In this document: piece after piece, positions 6,500-14,064 of the stretch | Numbering within the stretch: position 1 is the stretch's first letter | Layout of the letters: each line of letters starts with the position of its first letter | From: a virus | Direction: 5' to 3' (one strand) | Length of the DNA stretch: 20,130 bases | IMG/VR virus record: IMGVR_UViG_3300020411_000112 | Location: 1-20,130 of that record | Position numbers and translations under genes: made by a program | Notes under the pieces: model-generated | The model's input: the letters and a program-made list of their open reading frames with translations, nothing else | Told to the model about the DNA's origin: nothing | Databases searched by the model: none

Positions 6500-6651
6500 C
6501 TGCCTTGTCCTCTATATTTCTTGTGCGATGCCTTTTTTGATTTGTTCATCGTTTTAGTTGAAATCTTAACTCTTCTTCCTCGACCACCTTGACCTTGTGA
6601 AGAACTTTTTCTACTCTGCTCTCTTAATCTTGCAAATCCTGCCTTTCTCAT
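6496..6651 (-). CDS. Very basic small protein, 51 aa
   Basis: A 51-aa frame, MRKAGFARLREQSRKSSSQ... ending HKKYRGQGR, filling the gap between the glutaredoxin and a membrane protein gene. About a third of the residues are Lys or Arg, with Gly and Ser in between, acidic residues almost absent, and no hydrophobic core. It is likely disordered and could bind nucleic acid or ribosomes. Its stop overlaps the glutaredoxin ATG. No Shine-Dalgarno precedes the ATG. Instead a perfect TATAAATA stands 7 bases upstream, so a transcript from it would be almost leaderless. I know no family. The overlap and lack of any other gene here support it being real. Confidence 0.66.
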   Translation of the reverse strand: MRKAGFARLREQSRKSSSQGQGGRGRRVKISTKTMNKSKKASHKKYRGQGR

Positions 6652-6657
6652 AATTTT

Positions 6658-6665
6658 TATTTATA
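6658..6665 (-). promoter_or_regulatory. Exact T4 late promoter octamer
   Basis: TATAAATA on the minus strand, identical to the T4 late consensus, lying across the stop codon of the 70-aa gene upstream. T4 geometry places the transcript start at about 6652, one base before the ATG of the 51-aa basic protein. It could supply the basic protein, glutaredoxin and genes beyond at late times. Chance is possible in DNA this AT-rich. Confidence 0.5.
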
Positions 6666-6873
6666 GTTTAACTGCCAACAATGTTAATATCGCCAACATA
6701 ATAAAGTTAGCCATTAACATCAATAATCCAAGTATCGTGTGATACCAAATCCATCTTGTCTTGTATGCGTTTTCAATTGTTAAATCGGCAGGGTCAGGCG
6801 ACTTCTCTGCCTGTTCTTTGACTAACTCGTCTTCTTCCTTACTGCCCCATAGTATGTGATACCATTTCTTCAT
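6661..6873 (-). CDS. Small membrane protein next to nrdB, 70 aa
   Basis: A 70-aa protein with an N-terminal MKKWYHILWGSKEEDELV, a charged middle, and a hydrophobic C-terminal stretch from about residue 43 to 68 (WYHTILGLLMLMANFIML then AILTLL), enough for one long or two tight membrane helices. It follows nrdB after 8 bases, with GAGAAG three bases before the ATG. I recall small proteins with a similar start close to ribonucleotide reductase genes in T4-like marine phages, but no function is known to me. Confidence 0.75.
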   Translation of the reverse strand: MKKWYHILWGSKEEDELVKEQAEKSPDPADLTIENAYKTRWIWYHTILGLLMLMANFIMLAILTLLAVKL

Positions 6874-6881
6874 ATTCTTCT

Positions 6882-7979
6882 CTATAATTTAAAGTCTTTA
6901 AATGTGTCATCACTGACATCCTGTTTAATACCACCGATGACATAAGACTCTATTTCTGTCTCCTGTGGTGCGTTTTGTAATCCTCTACTATTTAACCAGT
7001 GTCTAGTCCACGGTAAAGGATTGTTTGCAGAGGATACATCGTATATTGGGTCAAGACCAATCATTCTCAATCTCTTATTTGCGATATACTCTACATATTT
7101 GTTTAATAATGGCACTGATAAACCTATCATAGAACCATCTTTAAATAAAAATTCTGCCCAATCTTTCTCTTGTTCTACTGCATCTTCATACATTTTATAT
7201 ACTTCTTGTTCACAATCTTTCATGACTTTTAACATCATCTTGTCTTTCTCATGATTCTTATAACATTTCAATATATGTTGTGATACTGCAAGATGTTGTG
7301 CCTCATCTCTGGCGATGAATGATATAATCTTTGCACTTCCTTCCATTAGTTTGAGTTCACCAAATGCGAAACTACAGGCGAATGATACAAAGAATCTAAT
7401 ACCCTCTAATATGTTTACTGATATGAGTGCGAGGTATAATGCCTTGTATAACTCGTAGTCATCTACTTTCAACCCTAACAGTCTTCTACGACCTAATTCT
7501 ATGAATTGGTCATATTTCTCTGTAACCATTTCTGCCCTCTTGATGATTGCATCTTCATCTAGTATCGTATCAAAAATATCACTTGGGTCTGCATAGACAT
7601 TCTTAATGATATGTGTATAAGACCTACTGTGTATGGTCTCCATGAAGTCCCAAGTGATGATACAAGACTCTAGTTCAGGCAAAGTGACAAACGGTAAGAA
7701 TGCTATGGATGGCGCTCTGCCTTGAACCGAGTCGAGTAAAGTTTGATACCTCAGGTTTGAGGTAAATATGTGTTTTTGTGCATCATTCAATGATGCGTAA
7801 TCGTTTCTATCTTTCTGTAAAGATACTTCTTCTGGTCTCCAGAAATAACCTAATTGTGTTTGTGTTAGTTTATCAAATATAGGATATTTGAATTCATCAA
7901 ATCGTTGAGTGTTTAACTCTTCACCGAAGAATAATTTGTTTTTTGTAAAATCTACTTTTTTCTTATTAAATACTGTCAT
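6882..7979 (-). CDS. nrdB: Ribonucleoside-diphosphate reductase, small (beta) subunit, class Ia
   Basis: The 365-aa radical-carrying subunit that, with NrdA, makes deoxyribonucleotides from ribonucleoside diphosphates. All di-iron ligands can be read: Asp83, Glu114 and His117 (FMETIHSRSY), Glu192 (NILEGIRFF), Glu226 and His229 (RDEAQH). The radical tyrosine is Tyr121, with the same E-x2-H-x3-Y spacing as E. coli R2, so this is a classical tyrosyl-radical enzyme and not a Tyr-less class Ic form. The C-terminal tail VSDDTFKDFKL is the peptide that docks into NrdA. AGGA lies before the ATG at 7979, which overlaps the upstream oxygenase gene by 14 bases. Two oxygenase-like genes separate it from nrdA. 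Confidence 0.97.
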   Translation of the reverse strand: MTVFNKKKVDFTKNKLFFGEELNTQRFDEFKYPIFDKLTQTQLGYFWRPEEVSLQKDRNDYASLNDAQKHIFTSNLRYQTLLDSVQGRAPSIAFLPFVTLPELESCIITWDFMETIHSRSYTHIIKNVYADPSDIFDTILDEDAIIKRAEMVTEKYDQFIELGRRRLLGLKVDDYELYKALYLALISVNILEGIRFFVSFACSFAFGELKLMEGSAKIISFIARDEAQHLAVSQHILKCYKNHEKDKMMLKVMKDCEQEVYKMYEDAVEQEKDWAEFLFKDGSMIGLSVPLLNKYVEYIANKRLRMIGLDPIYDVSSANNPLPWTRHWLNSRGLQNAPQETEIESYVIGGIKQDVSDDTFKDFKL

Positions 7980-8580
7980 TATTTTTCCTAAATTCTATAA
8001 CACGAACATCACTATTCGGAAATCTTTCTCCTGAATTATATATCTCTTCTATACTTTCGTCATCTATCCACACATCCATCGCCATACTGATTCTCGGTTC
8101 TGGAAATAATTGAGATGGAACTGAATGTTCCATTAGATTTGAACATATATGAATCTCACCAATCTCATTATGAATATAACCTGTATCTTCATATCTTGTT
8201 CCAGTCGTTGTATTACCTGATAAGAATATGTTGATTGCATATGAAGGAGAATCCTCTGGCTCACCATGTCTATGTGGCGCCAATCTTTCTTCTTGTCTTA
8301 ATATATTCATCCAACATTGTATTGCAATGCGTGTGGTGTCTGCAAAATCAGGCAATTCAAATAGTCGTTGTGGTATATTCAAACTCTCAACTTTTGGATG
8401 AGATAACCAATTATAAACCATATGTTGTCCTGTAAGTCCTGTGTATGCAGTCCAATCTCTGTATGGGTTATCAATTTCCATAACTCTTCGTTCATCATTT
8501 ATGGCGAGTATTGATAGTTTTGCACATTCTACAGGCGAAAGAAACTCTTTATAATGTGTATGATGATTCTTATCTATCAT
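7966..8580 (-). CDS. Double-stranded beta-helix oxygenase-like protein between nrdA and nrdB
   Basis: A 204-aa protein that looks like a 2-oxoglutarate/Fe(II) oxygenase or cupin-type fold. Candidate metal ligands are LAPHRHGEPE (His103 and His105, HxH type), with strand SYAINIFLSGN after them, then GEIHICSNLMEHSVP (His152) and PRISMAMDVW with Arg163 in the cosubstrate position. The HxH motif is not the classical HxD, so activity is less certain than for its neighbour. The ATG at 8580 overlaps the stop of the preceding oxygenase gene (ATGA), and its own stop lies inside the start of nrdB. It should therefore be co-expressed with the reductase. Confidence 0.72.
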   Translation of the reverse strand: MIDKNHHTHYKEFLSPVECAKLSILAINDERRVMEIDNPYRDWTAYTGLTGQHMVYNWLSHPKVESLNIPQRLFELPDFADTTRIAIQCWMNILRQEERLAPHRHGEPEDSPSYAINIFLSGNTTTGTRYEDTGYIHNEIGEIHICSNLMEHSVPSQLFPEPRISMAMDVWIDDESIEEIYNSGERFPNSDVRVIEFRKNNDSI

Positions 8581-9509
8581 GTTCTCTTCTCAACCAATTC
8601 AAAATGGTCATAGTAATTCACTAGTTCACCATAATTACTTTTATAATACTCTTGACTAAACTCTTCCATGAATTTCTTCTTCTCTGTTTTATCTTCGTCT
8701 TTCACCCAACGATTAGTTCTTCCATCTAAATCTAATGCCATAGATGCAGTTGCAGTAGGCACATCATGATTTCTTCCTGTATGAAAACCATCTATATCCT
8801 CCATTCTTGAATCTGCATTAAAGAAATGAACAAATATGTGATATGACTCATCACCTAATAGATAATCTCTCCAATGTGGTATATTCGGTCCTTGATATAA
8901 TAATATATCTCCTGGTTCTAATGAAACTGACTTGCACCCATGTCTGGTCCTCTCTCGTTGGGTCAAGTCTTGCGTTTCATTTTTGACTATCTCTGCACTT
9001 ACACCTGCATAGTTCTTATCATTTCTTAACCATATCTTCCATGGTGTATTATCATCTGTTTGATAATCTAAACAAAGTGTTGCACTTATCTCACATGATG
9101 GTCTATCAGTGTGTGAACCAAGATATGCACCTCTCTCATACTTTCTAGTATATGAATATGTTTCTCTCAAATCCATATCAATATAATCTTTCAGTTTGTT
9201 ATGAATATATCCATGAAGTGCGATACCCCATGGTGTGCAATACCCACCTTTTGATTTGCCTATTGATTCTTCTGGATTTTTATATGTGATGTCTTTAACT
9301 TCTCGTTCTGTATATGCACCACCGAACTGTTCATCAGCACGCCACATATCAAGTGCCATTTCTATGATGTCTTCTGGTATGAAATTTCTTATAACGACAT
9401 ATCTGTCTTTCATTAAAGACCATGTCATCTCATTAGTGCGACCTGATACAGATTGTCCTTTTGTTTTTATTCTATAATTTACCGTCTTATCTTCAAATCG
9501 CACAGGCAT
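8577..9509 (-). CDS. 2OG-Fe(II) oxygenase downstream of nrdA
   Basis: A 310-aa predicted oxygenase, the largest of the six in the window. The metal site is YLGSHTDRPSCEISATLCLD (His133, Asp135), with SLEPGDILLYQGPNIPHWRD (His212) further on and a closing strand SYHIFVHFF. A C-terminal extension of about 90 residues holds GRNHDVPTATASM and a charged helical tail. The ATG at 9509 was chosen over one 20 codons earlier because GAGGA lies 8 bases before it, inside the end of nrdA; the two genes overlap by 17 bases. The canonical HxD motif suggests an active enzyme. The substrate is unknown. Confidence 0.82.
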   Translation of the reverse strand: MPVRFEDKTVNYRIKTKGQSVSGRTNEMTWSLMKDRYVVIRNFIPEDIIEMALDMWRADEQFGGAYTEREVKDITYKNPEESIGKSKGGYCTPWGIALHGYIHNKLKDYIDMDLRETYSYTRKYERGAYLGSHTDRPSCEISATLCLDYQTDDNTPWKIWLRNDKNYAGVSAEIVKNETQDLTQRERTRHGCKSVSLEPGDILLYQGPNIPHWRDYLLGDESYHIFVHFFNADSRMEDIDGFHTGRNHDVPTATASMALDLDGRTNRWVKDEDKTEKKKFMEEFSQEYYKSNYGELVNYYDHFELVEKRT

Positions 9510-11787
9510 CGCAATCTTCCTCACTATCGGAATCAAAAGGGTCAGTTGGTAATGACTCTTCCATAACATCTTCTACTTTACCATCCATTGTGTTCTGGTA
9601 ATATGATGTCTTCCATCCATACTTATAGGTGTTCAACAAATCTCTTGCCATAATAGAGACCGGAACTTCATTATTATCATAATTCTCGGGATTGTATGAC
9701 CAGTTACCACTAATCCCTTGGTCGAAGAACTTCTGCATAACTGCAACAATATTGATATAACCTGTATTATCTGGCATATCCCATAATAGAGTATATGCAG
9801 ATTTAAGGTGTGAGTATTGAGGCACTATTTGTTTCAGTGTTCCTTTCTTACTCTTCTTAACTGATAGATAATCTCTTGGTGGTTCAATACCATTTGTTGC
9901 ATTAGATGTCACACTTGATGACTCACTAGGCATTTGTGCAGTGAGTGTAGAGTGTCTTAACCCATGTGTTAATATCTCTGCTCTTAAATTCTCCCAATCC
10001 ATCTTATATTTTGGTTTTACTATATCATCTACATCTTTCTTGTAAGTGTCTATCGGTAATATGCCTTGTGCATACTTTGTTCTATCAAAATAGTCACATT
10101 TACCTTTCTCCTTAGCAATTTCATTACTTGATTTGAGTAGATAGTATTGAAACTTTTCGGTGAGTTCATGGACGAGATTCCATGCGTTCTGGTCACCATA
10201 TTTGACTCTGTTTTTCGCAAGATAGTGTGCAAGTCCAATATATCCAATACCAAGACTTCTTCTTGCGAGAGTGGACATTTCGGCAGCTGCAACTGGATAT
10301 TCTTGATAGTCTATCAACTCTTCAAGACCTCTAACTGCAAGGTCACAAATCTCTTCTAATTCTTCTTCTTTAACAACACCAACATTGATTGCACTTAATA
10401 TACATAAGGCAATCTCCCCACCATGGTCATCAATATGTTGGATAGGTTCTGTTGGTAATGTTATCTCTTGACAAAGATTACTCATATTAATCTTGTCTGT
10501 AAATGAACTATGACTGTTGCAATGGTCAATGTTCATTATATAGATACGGCCAGTCTCCGCTCTTTCTTTGAGTAAATCTGTTATCAGTTCTCTTGCACTA
10601 ACTTTCTTTTTAGGTATTGAGTATGCATTTTCAAACTTCTCATACATCTCATCAAACTCTGGCGTACCAAATGCCTCATATAAACCTGGCACATCATGTG
10701 GAGAGAATAAAGTTATTTCACCATCAGATAAAAATCTCTTATAAAATAACTCTGATAACTGTATAGAATAATCTAACTTTCTTACTCTATTATCTTCTGT
10801 TCCTTTATTGTTCTTTAAGACAATAATGTCTTCTATTTCTTGGTGCCAAATAGGAAAATGAACTGTTGCACTGCCACCTCTTACACCATTTTGGGTGCAA
10901 CACCTTACAGTTGACTCAAATTTCTTCAAGAAGGGGATAACTCCTGTGTGTTGCACTTCCCCACCTCTTATTTTTGAACCTAAACCTCTAACTCTTCCTG
11001 CATTGATACCAATGCCTGCTCTTTGGGCGACATATCTACCAATCGCCATATCACTAGAAAATAATGAATCTAATGTATCATCACTATCTACTAAAACACA
11101 ACTCGCAAACTGTTTTAATGGTGTTCTCACACCTGCCATAATAGGCGTAGGTATGTTTATCTTGAATGTCGATGATGCGTTGTAGTATTTTTGAATATAT
11201 GATAATCTTTTCTCTTTATCATAATTCTGAAACAGTGTCATTGCAATTAACATATACATGAATTGCGGTGTTTCAAACATTGTTCCGGTTGACCTATCTT
11301 GTATCAGATACTTATCTACTACTTGTTGTAGGCCTGCATATGTAAATTCGAAATCTCTACTATGCCTTAGATATGAGTTAAGTTTCTTTAACTCTTTGTC
11401 TGAGTATTTATCTCTTAAATCTGTTGAATAAAGACCTTTCTCTATATTTCTTTCTATTAAGTCTTTGAGTGGTGGATATATCTCACTATCTTTCCACTTT
11501 GTATTGAATACTTGTTTCTGTATCGCAAACAATAATAATCTAGATGCGACATACTGATAATTTGGTGATTCTAGAGATATTAAGTCACTGGCTGACTTGA
11601 TTAGAATTTTCTGTATCTCTTGTGTTGTTATGCCATCATAAAATTGAAGACCACTGTTCATTTCTACTAATGATTCAGAAACACCTGTTATACCACGACA
11701 GGCCTTTTCGACCATTCTATGAATCTTATCTAAATTTATCTCTACTTTTGTACCATCTGTTTTAATGACCTTTATTTCTGAATTCAT
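9493..11787 (-). CDS. nrdA: Ribonucleoside-diphosphate reductase, large (alpha) subunit, class Ia
   Basis: The 764-aa catalytic subunit, full length compared with 761 aa in E. coli. An N-terminal ATP-cone (about residues 5-95) implies dATP/ATP activity control. Active-site residues are all present: Cys230 and Cys462 as the redox pair, and NLCQE with Asn437, Cys439 and Glu441, the thiyl-radical site at E. coli numbering. Tyr729-Tyr730 (TSYYQN) continue the radical path to NrdB. The C-terminus DSEEDCDACAI carries Cys759 and Cys762, a CxxC shuttle for glutaredoxin. The ATG overlaps the primase stop (ATGA); GGAG lies 11 bases upstream. No intron, intein or split is seen. Confidence 0.97.
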   Translation of the reverse strand: MNSEIKVIKTDGTKVEINLDKIHRMVEKACRGITGVSESLVEMNSGLQFYDGITTQEIQKILIKSASDLISLESPNYQYVASRLLLFAIQKQVFNTKWKDSEIYPPLKDLIERNIEKGLYSTDLRDKYSDKELKKLNSYLRHSRDFEFTYAGLQQVVDKYLIQDRSTGTMFETPQFMYMLIAMTLFQNYDKEKRLSYIQKYYNASSTFKINIPTPIMAGVRTPLKQFASCVLVDSDDTLDSLFSSDMAIGRYVAQRAGIGINAGRVRGLGSKIRGGEVQHTGVIPFLKKFESTVRCCTQNGVRGGSATVHFPIWHQEIEDIIVLKNNKGTEDNRVRKLDYSIQLSELFYKRFLSDGEITLFSPHDVPGLYEAFGTPEFDEMYEKFENAYSIPKKKVSARELITDLLKERAETGRIYIMNIDHCNSHSSFTDKINMSNLCQEITLPTEPIQHIDDHGGEIALCILSAINVGVVKEEELEEICDLAVRGLEELIDYQEYPVAAAEMSTLARRSLGIGYIGLAHYLAKNRVKYGDQNAWNLVHELTEKFQYYLLKSSNEIAKEKGKCDYFDRTKYAQGILPIDTYKKDVDDIVKPKYKMDWENLRAEILTHGLRHSTLTAQMPSESSSVTSNATNGIEPPRDYLSVKKSKKGTLKQIVPQYSHLKSAYTLLWDMPDNTGYINIVAVMQKFFDQGISGNWSYNPENYDNNEVPVSIMARDLLNTYKYGWKTSYYQNTMDGKVEDVMEESLPTDPFDSDSEEDCDACAI

Positions 11788-12845
11788 GTTTTCTTATACT
11801 CCATCAATTGTAATTTTGCTGAGAGACCGTAAACAGTATTACGATTGATGATTTCAACAACTTCACTTTCACTCAAACCACCCATTATCATATCATTAAT
11901 ATCTTTATACTCAGTTATGCGTTTATCATTCCAAATGCAGACACGATATCCGAGGTCAATGACCTCTTCCATCTTTTTGATTATTTGTTTGTTTCTTGGT
12001 TCGTTATCATAAATGAGTATTGCGTTGTCTTTTATATCTTCTGGTATCTTTTTAAAATCACTACCTGCCACTGCGATACCGTTAGGTAGGAATAAACTAT
12101 CTATGGGTCCCTCGGTAACATATATAGTTTTCGTTCTGTCCACATTATTCAAATTGAAGATGAGTGGAATATCATCTCGGAATCTCATAGTTAAGTATCG
12201 TAGTGGTGAATCATTAATTGCACGACCAGATACTCCGACCAATTCCCCATTCTCATTGTAGAATGGCAATACAATCCTAGGGTCATTACCTAGAACTCTA
12301 TCAGCATACTTCGATGATAAAAGATGTAGTGTTTGTGCTTGTGGTACAAACCATAAGTCTTTCATTGCATACTCTGGCACCTTTCTATCAAGCAGATATT
12401 GGCGTGCCTCAGATTTCTCAACAACAGGAAATGCGATTGCTCTTAAACTGTTGTTCTTCTCTAAACCGGAAAGTTTATCTTCTGACTGACTTCCATTTTT
12501 ATTTAGAATATCTGCTCGTGGAGTGAACTTAAATTTATCGCTTGATGGCATTTTTCTTTTGGGTTTATGTCCTTGTTCTGACAAATACTCTTTCAGATAT
12601 TCTCTATGAATCTGTGGAAAGTTCTCTTTAAGAAAATTTACGCTTGATGTCGTCTTTCCACAGTTATGACATTTGTATATGAACGATTGTTCTTTTACAA
12701 AATGATAACCTCTAGACTTGTAAACATTCTTTTGCGAATCACCGCAATAGGGACATCTATGATTTAGTGTATTTTCATTGACCCATTTGGAACGGTCCAA
12801 ATTTGCCATAACCATAGATAAGTATTTTCTTTCCAACCATAACAT
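11784..12845 (-). CDS. 61: DNA primase, T4 gp61-like
   Basis: A 353-aa primase that should make RNA primers for lagging-strand synthesis with the phage helicase. The N-terminal zinc ribbon is RCPYCGDS (Cys31, Cys34) and YKCHNCGK (Cys59, Cys62). A TOPRIM core follows: IYVTEGPIDSLFL with catalytic Glu245, AILIYDNEPRN with the metal acidic residues around Asp280 and Glu282, and EYKDINDMI with Asp315 and Asp318. Length is close to T4 gp61 (342 aa). There is no helicase domain, unlike T7 gp4. The start at 12845 has GGAG only 3 bases ahead, so ATGs at 12815 or 12809 are possible but would remove only a short N-terminus. The gene number follows T4. Confidence 0.92.
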   Translation of the reverse strand: MLWLERKYLSMVMANLDRSKWVNENTLNHRCPYCGDSQKNVYKSRGYHFVKEQSFIYKCHNCGKTTSSVNFLKENFPQIHREYLKEYLSEQGHKPKRKMPSSDKFKFTPRADILNKNGSQSEDKLSGLEKNNSLRAIAFPVVEKSEARQYLLDRKVPEYAMKDLWFVPQAQTLHLLSSKYADRVLGNDPRIVLPFYNENGELVGVSGRAINDSPLRYLTMRFRDDIPLIFNLNNVDRTKTIYVTEGPIDSLFLPNGIAVAGSDFKKIPEDIKDNAILIYDNEPRNKQIIKKMEEVIDLGYRVCIWNDKRITEYKDINDMIMGGLSESEVVEIINRNTVYGLSAKLQLMEYKKT

Positions 12846-12879
12846 TGTCTCCTATTATACAGTAATTGGCGTAGAAATA

Positions 12880-14061
12880 CTAGGTGGTTTTATTGACTTT
12901 TGGTACCTTATTTTTGGGCACTTGAATGACATATCTATTCTCTACAACCTTTGGTTTGTCCTCCTCAATCTTACGAACAATCAACCCTGTTGAAGTAATC
13001 AATAATAACACCGCAAGTGGGTCAAACACGAAAATGAGCGCAAAAATCACCCACCTAACAGCGTTGTCAAGATACTTGACAGACTCCTCTTGACCATATA
13101 TTACTTCTGCAACATACTTGATTGGGCCAATCTCCGCTTCAAATCCTAAGATTTCTTGTTCATATACAAATCTCTCATCTTTAAGAACTTGTATCTCATC
13201 ATAGATACTATCTATTTCTGTATTGTATTCGTCTGTTTTAACCAGTATATCATCAATATTGCCTGTTGACAAGTCTTGTAATCTGTTTATTTCTGCATTT
13301 GCACCATCTATGGTGTCTTGTGCCTGTTGTCTATATTTGTCGATATTATCTTGTTGTTCTTTAATATCGTTTCTAATCTGTTCTCTTTGTTCTGATTGTG
13401 ATTGGAATAACGCATCTGCTTGTGCAACATAGTCTATAATCTCAACATCTGCACTCTGGAAGACGCCTCCTTCGTCTGTAGTGATGGTTTCCACACCCTT
13501 ACTGCGTAGTTCATTAACTGCATCATCTAGGGCAGTTAATTGATTTCTTAATGCATTTATCTGTCCTTGTGCATAGTCTATATCACCTTGCACCCTATCC
13601 CATGCACCATCTCTTATCTCTATTTGTGCATTAACTGAATCAGTGACATCTAATCCACCATCAGATAAGTCTGTTATCCTACCCTCTATGAGTTCTATCT
13701 GATTCTCTTTTCTTTCTATAGTTGTGTCTAATCGTGCAACTTCTGATTGTGCTATACCAGTTGCATATGATGTATCTGATGATGCCTTGGCGAGATAACC
13801 AAATATACCTAGTGATGTAATCAACATCAATACTACTACTGATGCAGTGAGATAGTATTTCATGTAATTCAGTTTATCCCAAAACAAATGGAGATAAGCT
13901 GCAGTCACTATTTTACCAAACTCTAATACTCCTGTCATTATGATAACACCAAGAGCTGCACCTGCAAAAATAGTTGCAAGTCCTATAACTGAAAAATATG
14001 CCGCTATACCTGCTATTGCGAGAGAGGTACCTAGGGCTAGGTAGTTTAAAAAGTTTTTCAT
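12880..14061 (-). CDS. Multi-pass membrane protein with long coiled coil, unknown function
   Basis: A 393-aa protein with three hydrophobic segments near the N-terminus (about 5-28, 29-58 and 70-91), a central helical region of some 230 residues rich in Glu, Gln, Asp and Arg (for example QREQIRNDIKEQQDNI), and a C-terminal membrane helix at about 335-362 containing FVFDPLAVLLLI. A basic tail ends VPKNKVPKVNKTT. The layout recalls DUF4407-type and similar phage membrane proteins seen in T4-like marine phages, from memory. The coiled coil would sit between the membrane helices and could span the periplasm or scaffold a complex on the cytoplasmic face. The ATG at 14061 has no clear Shine-Dalgarno. 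Confidence 0.8.
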   Translation of the reverse strand: MKNFLNYLALGTSLAIAGIAAYFSVIGLATIFAGAALGVIIMTGVLEFGKIVTAAYLHLFWDKLNYMKYYLTASVVVLMLITSLGIFGYLAKASSDTSYATGIAQSEVARLDTTIERKENQIELIEGRITDLSDGGLDVTDSVNAQIEIRDGAWDRVQGDIDYAQGQINALRNQLTALDDAVNELRSKGVETITTDEGGVFQSADVEIIDYVAQADALFQSQSEQREQIRNDIKEQQDNIDKYRQQAQDTIDGANAEINRLQDLSTGNIDDILVKTDEYNTEIDSIYDEIQVLKDERFVYEQEILGFEAEIGPIKYVAEVIYGQEESVKYLDNAVRWVIFALIFVFDPLAVLLLITSTGLIVRKIEEDKPKVVENRYVIQVPKNKVPKVNKTT

Positions 14062-14064
14062 AAA

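Noticed and set aside
6882-7979. Possibility that NrdB is a Tyr-less (class Ic-like) form
   Set aside because: The tyrosine is present at the E-x2-H-x3-Y position (Tyr121) with all six metal ligands.
12013-12261. Plus-strand frames inside the primase and nrdA genes
   Set aside because: They oppose strongly conserved catalytic regions of primase and reductase, and have no ribosome sites or family resemblance.
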